From the NCBI GenBank assembly GCA_036898135.1, contig CM072527.1, positions 2,302,373 through 2,366,372 on the forward strand: a DNA stretch of 64,000 nucleotides, written 5' to 3'. The notes beneath the pieces were generated by a model that did not search any database, was not told where the DNA came from, and saw only the letters and a program-made list of their open reading frames with translations. How positions within the stretch are numbered: the stretch's first letter is position 1; the number at the start of each line of letters is the position of its first letter. The translations under genes and the position numbers were made by a program. The stretch is from Oncomelania hupensis (taxonomy: Eukaryota; Mollusca; Gastropoda; Littorinimorpha; Pomatiopsidae). Below are positions 21,801-31,198 of this stretch, in pieces.

Positions 21801-23462
21801 ACCTATCGCATCGAGGTAGGCGGAAAACCCAGGACCCACCACATCAATCTGCTCAAGCGGTACCTGGAGCAACCTGCACCCGCCCCAGACTCCCACTCAC
21901 TACTCACGGTCGCGCTGGCCGTCGAAGTGGATGGCACAGAGACCGGCGTCGCCGAATTTCCACTAAAAGGGAAGGAATCCTTCCGGGACGTCTCTCTGGA
22001 CCCCTCACTCCCCGCCGGCCAGCAACGCCAGCTACGCGCCATCGTAGCAGAGTACAGGGAAGTCCTCACCGACATTCCTGGGAGGACGGACCTGGAAGAA
22101 GTTCGACTCACCCTAACGGACCCCACTCCCGTCCGCCAGAAACCGTACCCCGTCCCACTTTCCCAGCAGCAAGTAGTAAGAACGGAAGTAGAGGCTCTGC
22201 TACAAGCCGGAGTCATCGCTCCCTCCCGTTCCCCCTACAGCGCAGGAATAGTTCTATCACGGAAGCCCAGCGGAGAACATCGCCTCTGCATCGACTTCCG
22301 GCAGTTGAACCTTGTAACCCAGTTCGTGCCCGGACCCCTATCCGACCCCACGGACTTGTTCGCAAAGCTACAATCCGCCCGATACTTCTCCAGGGTGGAT
22401 CTGAGCAAAGGCTTTTATCAGATTCCCGTGCACCCTTCATCCCGCCAGTACCTAGCCTTCAGCACGATGGACGGCCACTATGAATTTAACGTCCTGCCGT
22501 TTGGCCTGCACAATGCCCCAAGTATTTTCAGCACGATGATGCGGAAGCTGTTGGACCCCCTCCACTGTCCGTTCATACACTCCTTTATGGACGACATACT
22601 CGTCGCAACGGAGACATGGGAGGAGCACCTACGAGTGGTGCGCCAACTCTTGCGCCGCCTCAGAGAAGCTGGCCTTACTGCCCGGCCGACCAAATGCCAG
22701 TTCGGCTATCAAGAGCTAGAATTTCTTGGCCACACCATCAGCCGTGGACAGCTCCGGCCTCTAGAAAAGACCGTCCAGCGCCTTCGAGACGCGCCACGCC
22801 CCAAGACCAAGAAAGATGTTCAGTCCTTCCTGGGACTGAGTGGCTTCTATCAGAAGTTCGTACCCGGCTACAACGGGATCGCCGCGCCACTATCAAGCCT
22901 AACCCGGAAAACCGCACCGGACCGAGTCATCTGGACCCCGCAATGCGAAGCTGCCTTCCAGGAGCTCAAGGACAAGCTGACGTCCCAGCCAGTCCTACGA
23001 CTCCCCAACCACGGACAACCCTTCGTCCTGCGCACAGACGCCAGCGACGTAGGCCTCGGAGCCGTTCTGCTCCAACGGGACTCCTCGGACGCCCCGACGC
23101 TCTTCCCCGTCGCGTACGCCAGCCGGAAACTCAAGCCGGCCGAACAAAACTACGCCACCTCGGAGAAGGAGTGTCTCGCCCTCGTCTGGGCAGTCCAGAA
23201 GTTCCAACTGTATCTCTACGGTTCGCACTTTACAGTCCAAGTGGATCATCAGCCGCTTTCCTTCTTGGCGACCTCCAAATCGCTCAACGCCCGGCTAATG
23301 AGGTGGGCTCTGCTGCTCCAGGCATATTCTTTCCAGCTGGAACACATCCCTGGAAAGGACAACCACGGCGCAGACTTCCTCAGCCGTCACCCCGCAACCG
23401 ACTCCATCGAGTCGCCCCTGAGGGCCGACGCCCCAGTCTTCATTCCTGCCGCCGCCCTCTAA
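18822..23462 (+). CDS. Gag-Pol polyprotein of inner Gmr1-like Ty3/gypsy element (1546 aa)
   Basis: A single uninterrupted frame from ATG 18822 (MADRGELALKYKS). An Ala/Glu/Arg-rich coiled coil spans about residues 30-190, followed by the Gag core and a CCHC zinc knuckle at C436-C449 (CGYCQRRGHTREKC). The aspartic protease has DTG at 504-506. Integrase comes next: H676, H683, C713, C716 as HHCC finger, and D746, D805, E841 as the D,D35E triad, then a GPY/F module (WQGPYPVL). Reverse transcriptase follows, with D1193 and FMDD at 1255-1258, and then RNase H (TDAS with D1406). Established Ty3/gypsy elements place integrase last. The order here matches the Gmr1-type exception. No stop, frameshift or separate Gag frame is present, so Gag and Pol would be made as one product or by an unseen mechanism. 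Probably functional. Confidence 0.95.
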   Translation: MADRGELALKYKSIGESLGLAGTELKDYVLANVEADVAEEKLKREERAKERDAKRQEEERAAALRKEEEKERLAAEERAAARKREEEKERVAAEERAAARKREEEKERAAEEERAAARKIAEEERAAERRREEAKERIAEEERAAARKKEEDERIAALEEKRKDRELERRQALLQLERDRRDLGIASPASEDYSLLAPSFATSTGIPAPPPPIPGMNFPLDPFVDRDETIEVYLARFERVARENGLDSQHWYRKLSHGLKGKAYEILAKTPTSEEGDYPALKRALLHGFELSGEHYRKSFRNSRRERGEKFTQFADRLATLRDKWIEQTDEPRTYDGLLELMLAEQLRGTMPAELRTFAAEQGAARLEDLIIVADRYLTAHPDDRQPRRDPPAPSSPDTRHQPRRPVPPANHRPPPPKGRPTLTAEPGKRSTELFCGYCQRRGHTREKCFRRISDQRRKQGTVLALRQVTPDGTPVTPVATPADRPAVTEQVTVNDRPAHCLYDTGLTFDAVVRRSLIKEQDLTGETITLKLADASQPSTTLPIARIQVTSRYVTGTIQAAVMDQPLYDLILGCRYVFLGMPPQPVESMAAVQTRAQAKSAATPPPIPNQMPEQIRKAQESDVTLRKCYGKLPAARTPPKSGDFFVEDGLLFRQKDDHTQLVVPATLRPQILELGHSMPLSGHMGIGATTLRISAQYHWPGMTDDVKRYVKSCSQCQRYSPRHHTVPVTISPTVVVGTPFQRVAVDIVGPLPRTKKRNQYLLTLVDACSMWCEAVPLTKIDAARVADALVTIFTRVGFPDNILTDNGSQFTGKLMQEVFQLLRIRHIRTPPYHPASNGQVERLNGTLISIIRKVADEQPEAWDTYVASALFAYRETPHTSTGYTPSTLLFGRPLSGPLAALRRSWTDAKLDEAPVDATKYVTKLQETLKATWKAASANLKKARERQARYHNRRARDRELQVGDQVLLLLPSGTNKLDIAWQGPYPVLEKLSRTTYRIEVGGKPRTHHINLLKRYLEQPAPAPDSHSLLTVALAVEVDGTETGVAEFPLKGKESFRDVSLDPSLPAGQQRQLRAIVAEYREVLTDIPGRTDLEEVRLTLTDPTPVRQKPYPVPLSQQQVVRTEVEALLQAGVIAPSRSPYSAGIVLSRKPSGEHRLCIDFRQLNLVTQFVPGPLSDPTDLFAKLQSARYFSRVDLSKGFYQIPVHPSSRQYLAFSTMDGHYEFNVLPFGLHNAPSIFSTMMRKLLDPLHCPFIHSFMDDILVATETWEEHLRVVRQLLRRLREAGLTARPTKCQFGYQELEFLGHTISRGQLRPLEKTVQRLRDAPRPKTKKDVQSFLGLSGFYQKFVPGYNGIAAPLSSLTRKTAPDRVIWTPQCEAAFQELKDKLTSQPVLRLPNHGQPFVLRTDASDVGLGAVLLQRDSSDAPTLFPVAYASRKLKPAEQNYATSEKECLALVWAVQKFQLYLYGSHFTVQVDHQPLSFLATSKSLNARLMRWALLLQAYSFQLEHIPGKDNHGADFLSRHPATDSIESPLRADAPVFIPAAAL

Positions 23463-23635
23463 CCGTAGCCGAAACCCGGCAGCTCCGCGGACCCCAGCCT
23501 TGGGCATCCGCCAACGTACCCGGAACCCTGCATCGCCCGCATCACCCGGATCATAGCAACCCCTCGTCGCACCCGGCAGCCGCCCTCAGAGCTGGTTGGC
23601 CGCGCCTTCGTCGAGTCCTACGTCCTCGCCTTTTT

Positions 23636-23650
23636 CCTTGGGGGGGCCTC
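23636..23650 (+). other. Polypurine tract of inner element
   Basis: CCTTGGGGGGGCCTC ends at the base before the 3' LTR. The G run is the probable plus-strand primer. Confidence 0.6.
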
Positions 23651-24698
23651 TGTGACAAGGCGGGCAACAGCACCTCTGAGGCTTGGCTGCTACCCCCCGT
23701 CACCCCCCGCGCAGCCAGCGACGATCGCCTCCACCTGCCTTCATTCCTCTTGACCAGCCACCACTTCCAAGCAGGCTCGCACAGTCTCTTAAGCCCCGCC
23801 CCCGAGGGTACCCTGCTTAAAGTCTGTTACTGACCAAGGCTTAGGGTCAGATGCTAACTTCCCTACCTCGAAGCCACAACCTGCGAATCCACGCCGCCAT
23901 CACCGAGCGACCCCTGAGTTTCGTCAGTATCCTTGTGCTTCCACCCGTCTAAAACCAAGACGGGTTCCTGTGCCGGATGCATCGCCCCGGACTGGTATCT
24001 ACTCCCAATCTCTGACCCGCTGCAGGCCCCCGACAACCCGGGAGGTCAATGAGACGCGTGATTTGGGACATCGCCATTTCTGAACTGACTAGCAACGTAA
24101 GTCAAGTTCAACGCCTGTGCCACAACAAAGACAGCACTACTTTCACTCGTGGTCAGTGAGTCATCTTCGCGTGACTGCTGAACAGCATCTTGCACCACCA
24201 CTGGCAAGCCATCCAGAGGATCCTGGACCAATCGCCGCTGCAGTCCCCAGCTAAGTGCCTAAGCCTGAGAGACTCCCACTCGCCAGATTACCACAGAAAC
24301 TCTGGCCCCCATACAGATACTCTCTCACCCCGTGATGTGATCAGTCTGCAATCGCTCTAGTACCCATAAGATTGACTTTCCCCAATATCACCGGACTACT
24401 CAGTAATAGAGACGCCACGCCGATGAATCACCCCAGAACAATTTGACTAAGACTCCCCCTTTTCAAATTATTAAAAGTAGATAGTTACAGAAATTGCAAT
24501 TCCCTTGACTGGCCTTTGACTGTGAATTTCTTAGCTAGTACTTCTACTTCCCATCTCGTCTTTACTCTGTTTAGTACTTATTAATTTGGCCTTACTCTAA
24601 TCTCTGGAATGTCATCGCACGTTAATCTATCAAAGGAGATAACACAGCGCTAGAGATTAAGAGCTTACCCCTTCCCCCAAATCCCTTTCTTCGTGACA
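23651..24698 (+). repeat. 3' LTR of inner element
   Basis: 1048 bp and the same as the 5' LTR apart from one extra C. The next five bases CAGGG are the target duplication. Confidence 0.95.
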
Positions 24699-24703
24699 CA
24701 GGG

Positions 24704-27176
24704 TGGACTTCAGCGTAGCATTGAACTTTTCTACGAGCCCGTTGCACATTGGATGGTAGGGTGTCGTAGTCAAATGCCGGATGCTCAGCAGTCTGTTGAC
24801 CTCCTTCATGCAGTCAGAGACGAACTGCGTCCCGAGGTCTGTCAGAATTTCTTCGGGCACTCCAAGTCTACTGAACATGTCCACCAGTGCCTCTGCCACA
24901 GTTTCAGTGTCAATCTTCTTCAGTGGCACTGCTTCTGGGTACCGAGTCGCATAGTCCACTAAAGTCAGTACCCACCGATGACCTTCTTCACTCGGAGGTC
25001 TTATTTCGCCGATTAAGTCTAAGGCCACCCTCTTGAAAGGTCGGTCGATCAGAGGCATCCTCTGCATAGGCACTTTCGGGACCCTTCCTCGAGGTATGGT
25101 CTTCTGGCAAATGTCACATGATCGGCAGAAACGGCTGACGTCCGCATGAAGCCCTGGCCAGTAGAACACCGCCTGGATTCTGTCTGACGTCTTCCTGATG
25201 CCTAGGTGACCTCCCATAATTGAGTCATGCGCTACTTCCATCACCTGGCGCCTTAAGGGTAATGGTACCAGTACTTGACGTAGTGGTTTACCTCCGTTGA
25301 CCCTCGGGTGCTGGAAGATTCTGTACAGGATCTTGGCCTTCACCTCAAAATAGACCGTGCCATTGCCCTTGGTCACGTGGTCTTGGCGGTTCCTGTACTT
25401 GTTTAAAGTGCTATCAGCTTCCTGGAGCTGGATCAGCTTATCTCTGTCCACGATGGCAGCTTTGGAGTTGTCGGCGACCTTCAGTGGCGTAGACATCTTG
25501 TCTCTCTTGGCCTGGGCCCTGGTAGTAACAGCACTGACGATCTCTGGTCGGCAGGGCTGAGCCGGAGTAACCACATTGTCCCGTAGCAGCTCTGTAAGGT
25601 CTCCATCGGGAAACGGCAATGGATCCTCCTCCACAACTTCGACGCGTTGGGTTGAGGCAGGACTCCACTCTGGATCGGGGTCGTCGGGTCGTCTCGCGCC
25701 GTCGATATTCCCGATCATCAAATCATACAGCGGCTTCTTCAGGCAAACCGCTTCGACTTCGCCTATGTAGAAAGGAGTGCTGACTTGAATCTTCGCAACT
25801 GGCGCTCTCACACATTTGCTGTCGGCCATGAGTGTCCATTTAAAATCGCCAGTGAACTGTTCTTTAGCGATTAAGTCTTCTTTGACGATGACCCCACTGC
25901 AGCCAGAGTCTCTTAAGACAGTCACTTCATGATTTCCGACGCGTCCCTTTGAAACTGGCATGTTCTGGACGGTCACAGCTGCGCTGGCGACGACGGGGAT
26001 GGATTTTCCGTTGGCAAGGAGAAGTTGGCCATCGGTCATGCACTCTTGCACGTCCGCAGGGGTAGCTGTGCGCTTGGTCTCACTCGGAAGAATGACGCTC
26101 CCGCCGCACACTTGATGGTCAGATCTACTGTTTTGCCGTTGATTGGAGAACCGCCTCTGCCGGTTGCCCGCCGCTGCATTGTCCGTACTGCTCCGCTGTC
26201 CGCTATTTCTGCTTTGAGGGCAGCTGGCAGCTCTGTGGTCTGTAGCGTTGCAGATAAAACAGCCTCTTGAGTGCCCTTCCCTGGGAGGAGGCGTGGAGTC
26301 CGTCTGTCTCTGGCTCGTCTGGCTCCCTTGGACCTGGTTCCCATGGTTTGCAGTCTTCTGAAAATGTTTCGTCGCGCTGGGTAGCCCCAGGGTTTTCCCA
26401 TGAGCGATGAGATATCTTTCGGCAGCCTCAGTCACATCTTTAAGCGTCTGCAGCTTTTGTTCTTCTAAGTAGGTCGCTAGGTCCTTGTGACAGGCATTGA
26501 GAAATTGTTCTTTCACAATCAGGTCATGGAGACTGTCGTAAGACTTCATTTCGCCTGATAACTCCACCCACTTGTGTAGATATGACGACAGGCGCTCCAC
26601 AAACTGCTTTGGCGTCTCGTCTGACTTAGGCCTGCATTCACGGAAGCGTTTACGGTAGCCCTTCTCTGTAAAGTTGTAGCACTGCAGTAGGGCCTCTTTC
26701 AAGACGTCATAGTTTTTGGCGTCATCGTTCGACAGTCTGGTGTAAACTTCGAGCGCTTGCCCTGTCAGAAGTGCACTTAGTCGAATCGCCCAGTCTCGAG
26801 GTTGCCAATTGGAGCTTTCGGCGAACCTTTCGAATCTCGCCAGATAGGTGTCGATCTGGTCCTTCCCGTCGACGAAAGCTGGCAATTTTGGAGCCGTATG
26901 GTCGTTGGTGGCTTGTGGCGCATGCTGATTGTTCTGGATGCGCGCCAACTCTAGCTGGTACTGACGCTCACCTTCAAGACGCTTCAGCTCGAACTCTCTT
27001 TCTTCTCGGCGTCGTTGCTCTTCAATTTCTAGACGCTTCTCTTCTAATTCTCTTTCTTCGCGCCGTCGCTGTTCTTCTCTTTCTTCACGCAATATTCTCT
27101 CCTGGAATTTGACGTACTCCGTCAGCTGTTTGCCTTTTAGATTTAGTTCAACCCCTTTCTGCCAGAGGTCAGCCAT
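24704..27176 (-). pseudogene. Outer element Gag-protease-integrase, cut by the inner insertion
   Basis: From ATG 27176 (MADLWQKGVELNLKG) the frame is open for 824 codons. It encodes a charged coiled coil (RRREEREL repeats), a Gag core and a CCHC knuckle starting at residue 306 (CFICNATDHRAASC). The protease-like LRDSG has D423. The integrase HHCC finger and three acidic residues sit in LDLIG, TDLGTQF and NGLVEKFN. The frame is lost at 24703, where the inner LTR begins. The reading frame is also open upstream of the ATG through a 15-bp repeat, so the true start could be farther 5'. No RT lies before integrase, so the domain order is shared with the inner element although the two are different families. 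Confidence 0.88.
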
Positions 27177-27184
27177 CTTGATGC

Positions 27185-27242
27185 TTCTGGAAAGTTCTTT
27201 TCTAGAAAGTTCTTTTCTGGAAAGTTCTTTTCTGGAAAGTTC
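27185..27242 (-). promoter_or_regulatory. Four heat-shock-element-like trimers in outer element leader
   Basis: TTCTGGAAAGTTC or TTCTAGAAAGTTC occurs four times at 15-bp spacing (27185, 27200, 27215, 27230). Each is a perfect alternating TTC-nn-GAA-nn-TTC, the consensus bound by heat shock factor. The array is directly upstream of the Gag ATG. It also reads in frame with Gag as repeated LSRKE codons, so it could simply be a coding repeat. Function is inferred only. Confidence 0.45.
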
Positions 27243-27690
27243 TTGACTGTGCTGTACCTTTCTAGACTGTTCTAGAACAGCACGCTTTCTGCAGTAGCGT
27301 TGATGCTTGCCACTAGTCGCCTTCGCTGACGCAGGCCCCGCTGTCCTCGTCGTCTGCGACGCTGCACCACGCTGGTGTTGATGTACACGCTCCTGTGCTG
27401 AAGTAGACGCGACGTCCGCTCGCCGCTCTCTGTAACACTGGCGATGTAGCTCCGAGACTGTCCCTCGACGTAGTCTTACGGTAGCCACGTAGTCCCGATC
27501 TGTTGTTCGCTCACGAAGCAACTCTTCAGCGACTACACGCCCTTGCAGTCAACCCGAATCTATCGGATGTAGTCCCAGTATGTTGGCCCCTCTCGACGCA
27601 ACTTGTTGGCGGCTACCCTCGATGACTGCCTCTCGTAACGTTGACTCGCTTGTTGTAGCAGTTGAACCCTTGGCTATGGCGTGAATCGCG

Positions 27691-27702
27691 GCTTGACCCC
27701 CA
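27691..27702 (-). promoter_or_regulatory. tRNA primer-binding site of outer element
   Basis: The minus strand reads TGGGGGTCAAGC three bases after the 5' LTR. It differs from the inner element's site, so the two use different tRNA primers. Confidence 0.6.
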
Positions 27703-27705
27703 AAA

Positions 27706-28340
27706 TGTTACACTCAGTTCGATGTTGGTGTTTTCTATCAGTATCTGATTCAGCCCCGATGCTTGAATTCCTGATAGTTGTGTAACTCAGATTCGTTTAT
27801 TCACACAGCCCGTCCAAACAGCATACAAGTCACAAAGTCCACGTATGAAGTTTTCCACTTTTATTCAGCACACATCAACAACTGCATACAATTCTCAATT
27901 CAACTCAACAACTTTCATAGCAACTTTCCAAATCACTATCAACAACTTTACTGTCTCTACAACAATCTCGGCACACGATTAAATAACCTCTCTCTTTTCC
28001 GGAAAGATTTCGAATACGGTAGAAATGACGTACTGCCACCAATCGAACTAAAGATCGTCATCACTGGCTTACGTCAATACACATTTTCTCTACTTCCGGG
28101 AACATTCACGACCTTCGATATCCATCGGGAAAATTCTATCAAGAGTAAACACGCATATCCAGAAGATTCTCAAATAATATCGACTAACGCAAATTATCAA
28201 CGTTATACAAAGCCTCTCCTAACAACAGTGCCAACTCAAATCAAAGGTAAATAAACTCCATTATTGAATACTTTGCAAAACGAAACGATTAGATCTATCG
28301 TGCGCGCTTTAGACACACTTTCGTTCGTTTCAACGTAACA
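27706..28340 (-). repeat. 5' LTR of outer element
   Basis: 635 bp, the partner of 15832-16468. The text NNACTTCCGGGAACATTC and the rest match apart from a few substitutions and a 2-bp difference in a T run. Confidence 0.92.
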
Positions 28341-28345
28341 GGACA

Positions 28346-29234
28346 AAATATGATCAATTGTCAACACAACGTATGTGCATTTCATGAAAGTCATAATAAC
28401 ACCATGTAAACATGTTTGTGTGTGTGTGTGTGTGTATGGGTGCGTGCGCGTGTGTGCGTGCGTGTGTGTGTGTGTATGTTTGTTGCTGGTGGGTGTAGTG
28501 TTTTCCTGCTTGATGTCTGATCTGATGTTTGCCTCGCTTGTGCTGAATCATTTCCCTTTGCTGTGCTTGAGATATTTTATAGTAACTGAAATTATTTTAA
28601 TAATTATTGCCTTCCTGATCTTGCATTTTAATGAATGTATTAATAATAATTTTTTTGTTCAAACTATTATTATTTTATTAAGGCAAACGTGTGTGATAGA
28701 GGTATAGCATAAGGGATGTGCGTGGGTAAACAAAATGAACAAATCTTCTAAAATTATTATTATTTTACAAGGAAGTCTCAGTTTTTAAAACTTCTTAATT
28801 AGTTCAAATGCTTAGTTGTATCTATTCAAATGTGACACAAATGTCCGTACATAATTCTTTGGAAGGTAATAACAGATTTGCTGGATTGAATAAAAGACAA
28901 TATAATATTTCACTTTCGGGTCAGCAAAGATTTTGGTCCCACTGTCTCTATAGGTTTAGTAGCAGCATAAGGTCTAACAGGATAGGCTGAGACAGTATAG
29001 ACCGACTATAGATCCGTGATATGTCTCTCATCCTCATGGCAACTAAGTGACAACACGGGAGACCAAAATGTGTGTAGAACAGCAGTGATAAAGGTGTCTT
29101 GCCCTAAAGAGGGGACTGGGGTTTGACAGCATCTCAGATATAATCTTTGTTAGTTGCTGTGCTCTGTGAAATGAGACAATGATAGGAAAGACCCATCTCC
29201 TCTACCCTGCTGTCAATGGTTTGCATTTGTGGTT
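28346..29234. other. Intron 2 sequence, no gene
   Basis: Contains a GT microsatellite at 28414-28476 and AT-rich sequence. No exon or recognisable element was seen. Confidence 0.5.
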
Positions 29235-29560
29235 TGTGCCATAGAAACAGATTGCCATTTGTGCCATAGAAACAGAGGGCCATTTGTGCCATAGAAACAG
29301 AGGGCCATTTGTGCCATAGAAACAGATTGCCATTTGTGCCACAGAAACAGAGGGCCATTTGTGCCATAGAAACAGAGGGCCATTTGTGCCATAGAAACAG
29401 CGGGCCATTTGTGCCATAGAAACAGAGGGCCATTTGTGCCATAGAAACAGAGGGCCATTTGTGCCACAGAAACAGAGGGCCATTTGTGCCATAGAAACAG
29501 AGGGCCATTTGTGCCATAGAAACAGAGGGCCATTTGTGCCATAGAAACAGAGGGCCATTT
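29235..29560. repeat. 25-bp minisatellite, about 13 copies
   Basis: Unit GGGCCATTTGTGCCATAGAA plus ACAGA. Variants are GATTGCC for GAGGGCC and CCACAG for CCATAG. It is open in three minus-strand frames only because 25 bp cycles frames without a stop. Confidence 0.95.
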
Positions 29561-29639
29561 CGCTGTGTTCTCACCTTGTCGGTGTATCGGCTGGGCTTGG
29601 TGGAAATTGAGGGAACGACTTTCCAAAACACGAGAAACA

Positions 29640-30262
29640 AACACCACATCTCAGAGAATACACAAATTACCTACCCACGTTGTCCTGCATGCTCATTGCA
29701 ACTCTGAGAGAATAGAAACAAACACCACATCTGAGAGAATAGACAAATTATAGACCCACGTTGTCCTGCATGCTCATTGCAACTCTGAGAGAATAGACAG
29801 ACAGATTAGTCTTGCATATATACATACTGATTGCAACTCTAAGAGAATAGACCGACAGATTAGTCTTGCATATATTATACATGCACATTGCAACTTTGAG
29901 AGAATAGACCGACAGATTAGTCTTGCATACATGCTCATTGCAACTCTGAGAGAATAGACAGATTAGTCTTGCATATATACATGATCATGCTCATTGCAAC
30001 TCTGAGAATAGACCGACAGATTAGTCTATACATGCTCAGCTCACTGCAACTCTGAGAGAACAGGCAGACAAATTAGTCTTGCATATATACATGCTCATTG
30101 CAACTCTGAGAGAATAGACCGACAGGTTAGTCTTGCATATATACATGCTCAGTGCAACTCTGAAAGAATACGTGACAGATTAGTCTTGCATATATACATG
30201 CTCAGTGCAACTCTGAAAGAATACGTGACAGATTAGTCTTGCATATATACATGCTCGTTGCA
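29640..30262. repeat. About 54-bp minisatellite running to the exon 2 donor
   Basis: Units contain CTCATTGCAACTCTGAGAGA, ATAGACCGACAGATTAGTCT and TGCATATATACATG, with deletions in several copies. The last unit merges with the 5' splice site of exon 2 (GCAACTTAC), so the array begins within a few bases of the donor. Confidence 0.9.
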
Positions 30263-30268
30263 ACTTAC

Positions 30269-30391
30269 TGGCCAGGTCAATTTCGCAGTTTGTTCCGTTG
30301 AAGTTGCGTGGGCACAGACACTGGTAGGTCTGGAACATGTCCACACAGGTACCCCCATTCCCACAGGGCATCTTGTAGCAATCATTGCCAT
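30269..30391 (-). CDS. EGF-repeat protein, exon 2 (EGF1)
   Basis: A 123-bp exon with acceptor CAGCAG at 30392 and donor GTAAGT, phase 1 on both sides. It encodes a complete EGF-like domain (NDCYKMPCGNGGTC...YQCLCPRNFNGTNCE). There is no calcium-binding start. CGNGGTC fits the O-fucose consensus and NGTN is an N-glycosylation sequon. The doubled CAGCAG acceptor would allow an alternative 3-nt-longer exon. Upstream, the next plausible exon on this strand is the signal peptide exon at 50434. Confidence 0.9.
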
Positions 30392-30601
30392 CTGCTGACA
30401 AAAGCAAAACCACAACAACCACATGAGAACTATAGAGAAGAGTTTCAAACTAGATGAGTGAGACAAGACGACGACCAGTGAAACCATTCATCGGCAGAAA
30501 GGTGACTGTAGAAGCCAAGACAGGCAAGAAGATGACTGGTGAAACATTTGAGCAGTGAGAAGATGACCAGTGAAACACTGATGAATGAAACGATGGCAGA
30601 T
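30392..30601. other. Intron 1, start; degenerate satellite-like units
   Basis: Degenerate GATGACYRGTGAAAC units lead into the satellite that resumes after the SINE. No exon was found. Confidence 0.5.
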
Positions 30602-31188
30602 TACATTACATTACATTACATTATTATTGCTTTAGGTCCAGCGGACTCTTCCGAGCCAAATCAGGACCGGACAACCCCCGATCCGCATAAAAGATCTGCT
30701 GAAACAACCCTAGTGGTAAAACCGAAAGCTCTCCACCAGCCAGTCGCTTTACAATAAAGACATCCCACGCAGGGGACGGCTGAGGCTTCACCCCAACTTA
30801 TCGAACCCCCGTTTACAAAAACAAAATAGAATACAAACATCATTATAAATTATTAACAAAACACATACATGTATATAAAATGCCTACATTGCTAAATAAT
30901 AACATCATAGGAAGCCCTAGTGACCACCTGGCAGAAAGCGTCCAATATTCCCAAGCTGATACAACAGACCTCATACACAAACAAGGAGTCTTGTCCCGGA
31001 AAAGTTTTCAAGAAAAAAGGTAGGAGACTGGACTAGCGAAGAAGACGATAGTATAGCAGATTGATAGAAAAGAGCAGGAATGAGAAAGAGCAAATGAGAA
31101 AGACATCGACAGTGGGAATTTAAAGCACTCAATTTCCAGAAAGTGGGGATACTATTTATACTGAAACCCCCGGCACCCCAACGGGGAA
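30602..31188 (-). mobile_element. SINE-like element, family A, full copy with target duplication
   Basis: Flanked by GATGGCAGAT at 30592-30601 and 31189-31198. In minus orientation the 5' end reads TTCCCCGTTGGGGTGCCG, and the 3' end is CTGGACCTAAAGCAATAA plus a (TAATG)n tail. It is nearly identical to 6492-7074. It sits inside the 51-bp satellite. Confidence 0.82.
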
Positions 31189-31198
31189 GATGGCAGAT

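Larger units (their letters stand above)
17363..24698 (+). mobile_element. Inner Ty3/gypsy element with integrase before RT (Gmr1-like), apparently intact
   Basis: A complete 7.34-kb element with LTRs 17363-18409 and 23651-24698, TG...CA ends and a 5-bp duplication CAGGG at 17358-17362 and 24699-24703. It has a primer-binding site TGGCGACCCCGACGAG, a purine tract before the 3' LTR, and one long ORF. By eye the LTRs differ by one C in a run (18039 versus 24328 region). Such identity implies a very recent insertion. It sits in the opposite orientation inside the integrase gene of the outer element. Confidence 0.95.
15832..28340 (-). mobile_element. Outer Ty3/gypsy-like LTR retrotransposon, defective, with nested element
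   Basis: The two LTRs (637 and 635 bp) are bounded by TGTTAC...GTAACA and flanked by GGACA (15827-15831 and 28341-28345), a clean 5-bp target duplication. The element reads on the minus strand. Gag, protease and integrase are recognisable, and only a short post-YxDD reverse transcriptase piece remains. The inner element 17363-24698 lies within the integrase part. Without the insert the element is about 5.2 kb. The LTRs differ at only a few positions (for example near 15844, 15851, 16192, 16446), so the insertion is fairly recent despite its defects. Confidence 0.9.

Noticed and set aside
24657..24703. C-terminal end of the outer ORF as a real protein end
   Set aside because: The last codons are read from the inner LTR (reverse of TTCGTGACA). 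The element's true sequence resumes at 17362.
29134..29649. Repeated GTNGPLFLWHK-type protein on the minus strand
   Set aside because: A 25-bp minisatellite open in three frames. No homologous domain.
29235..30262. CRISPR-like array
   Set aside because: Repeats are directly contiguous or drift without unique spacers, in a eukaryotic intron. They are minisatellites.
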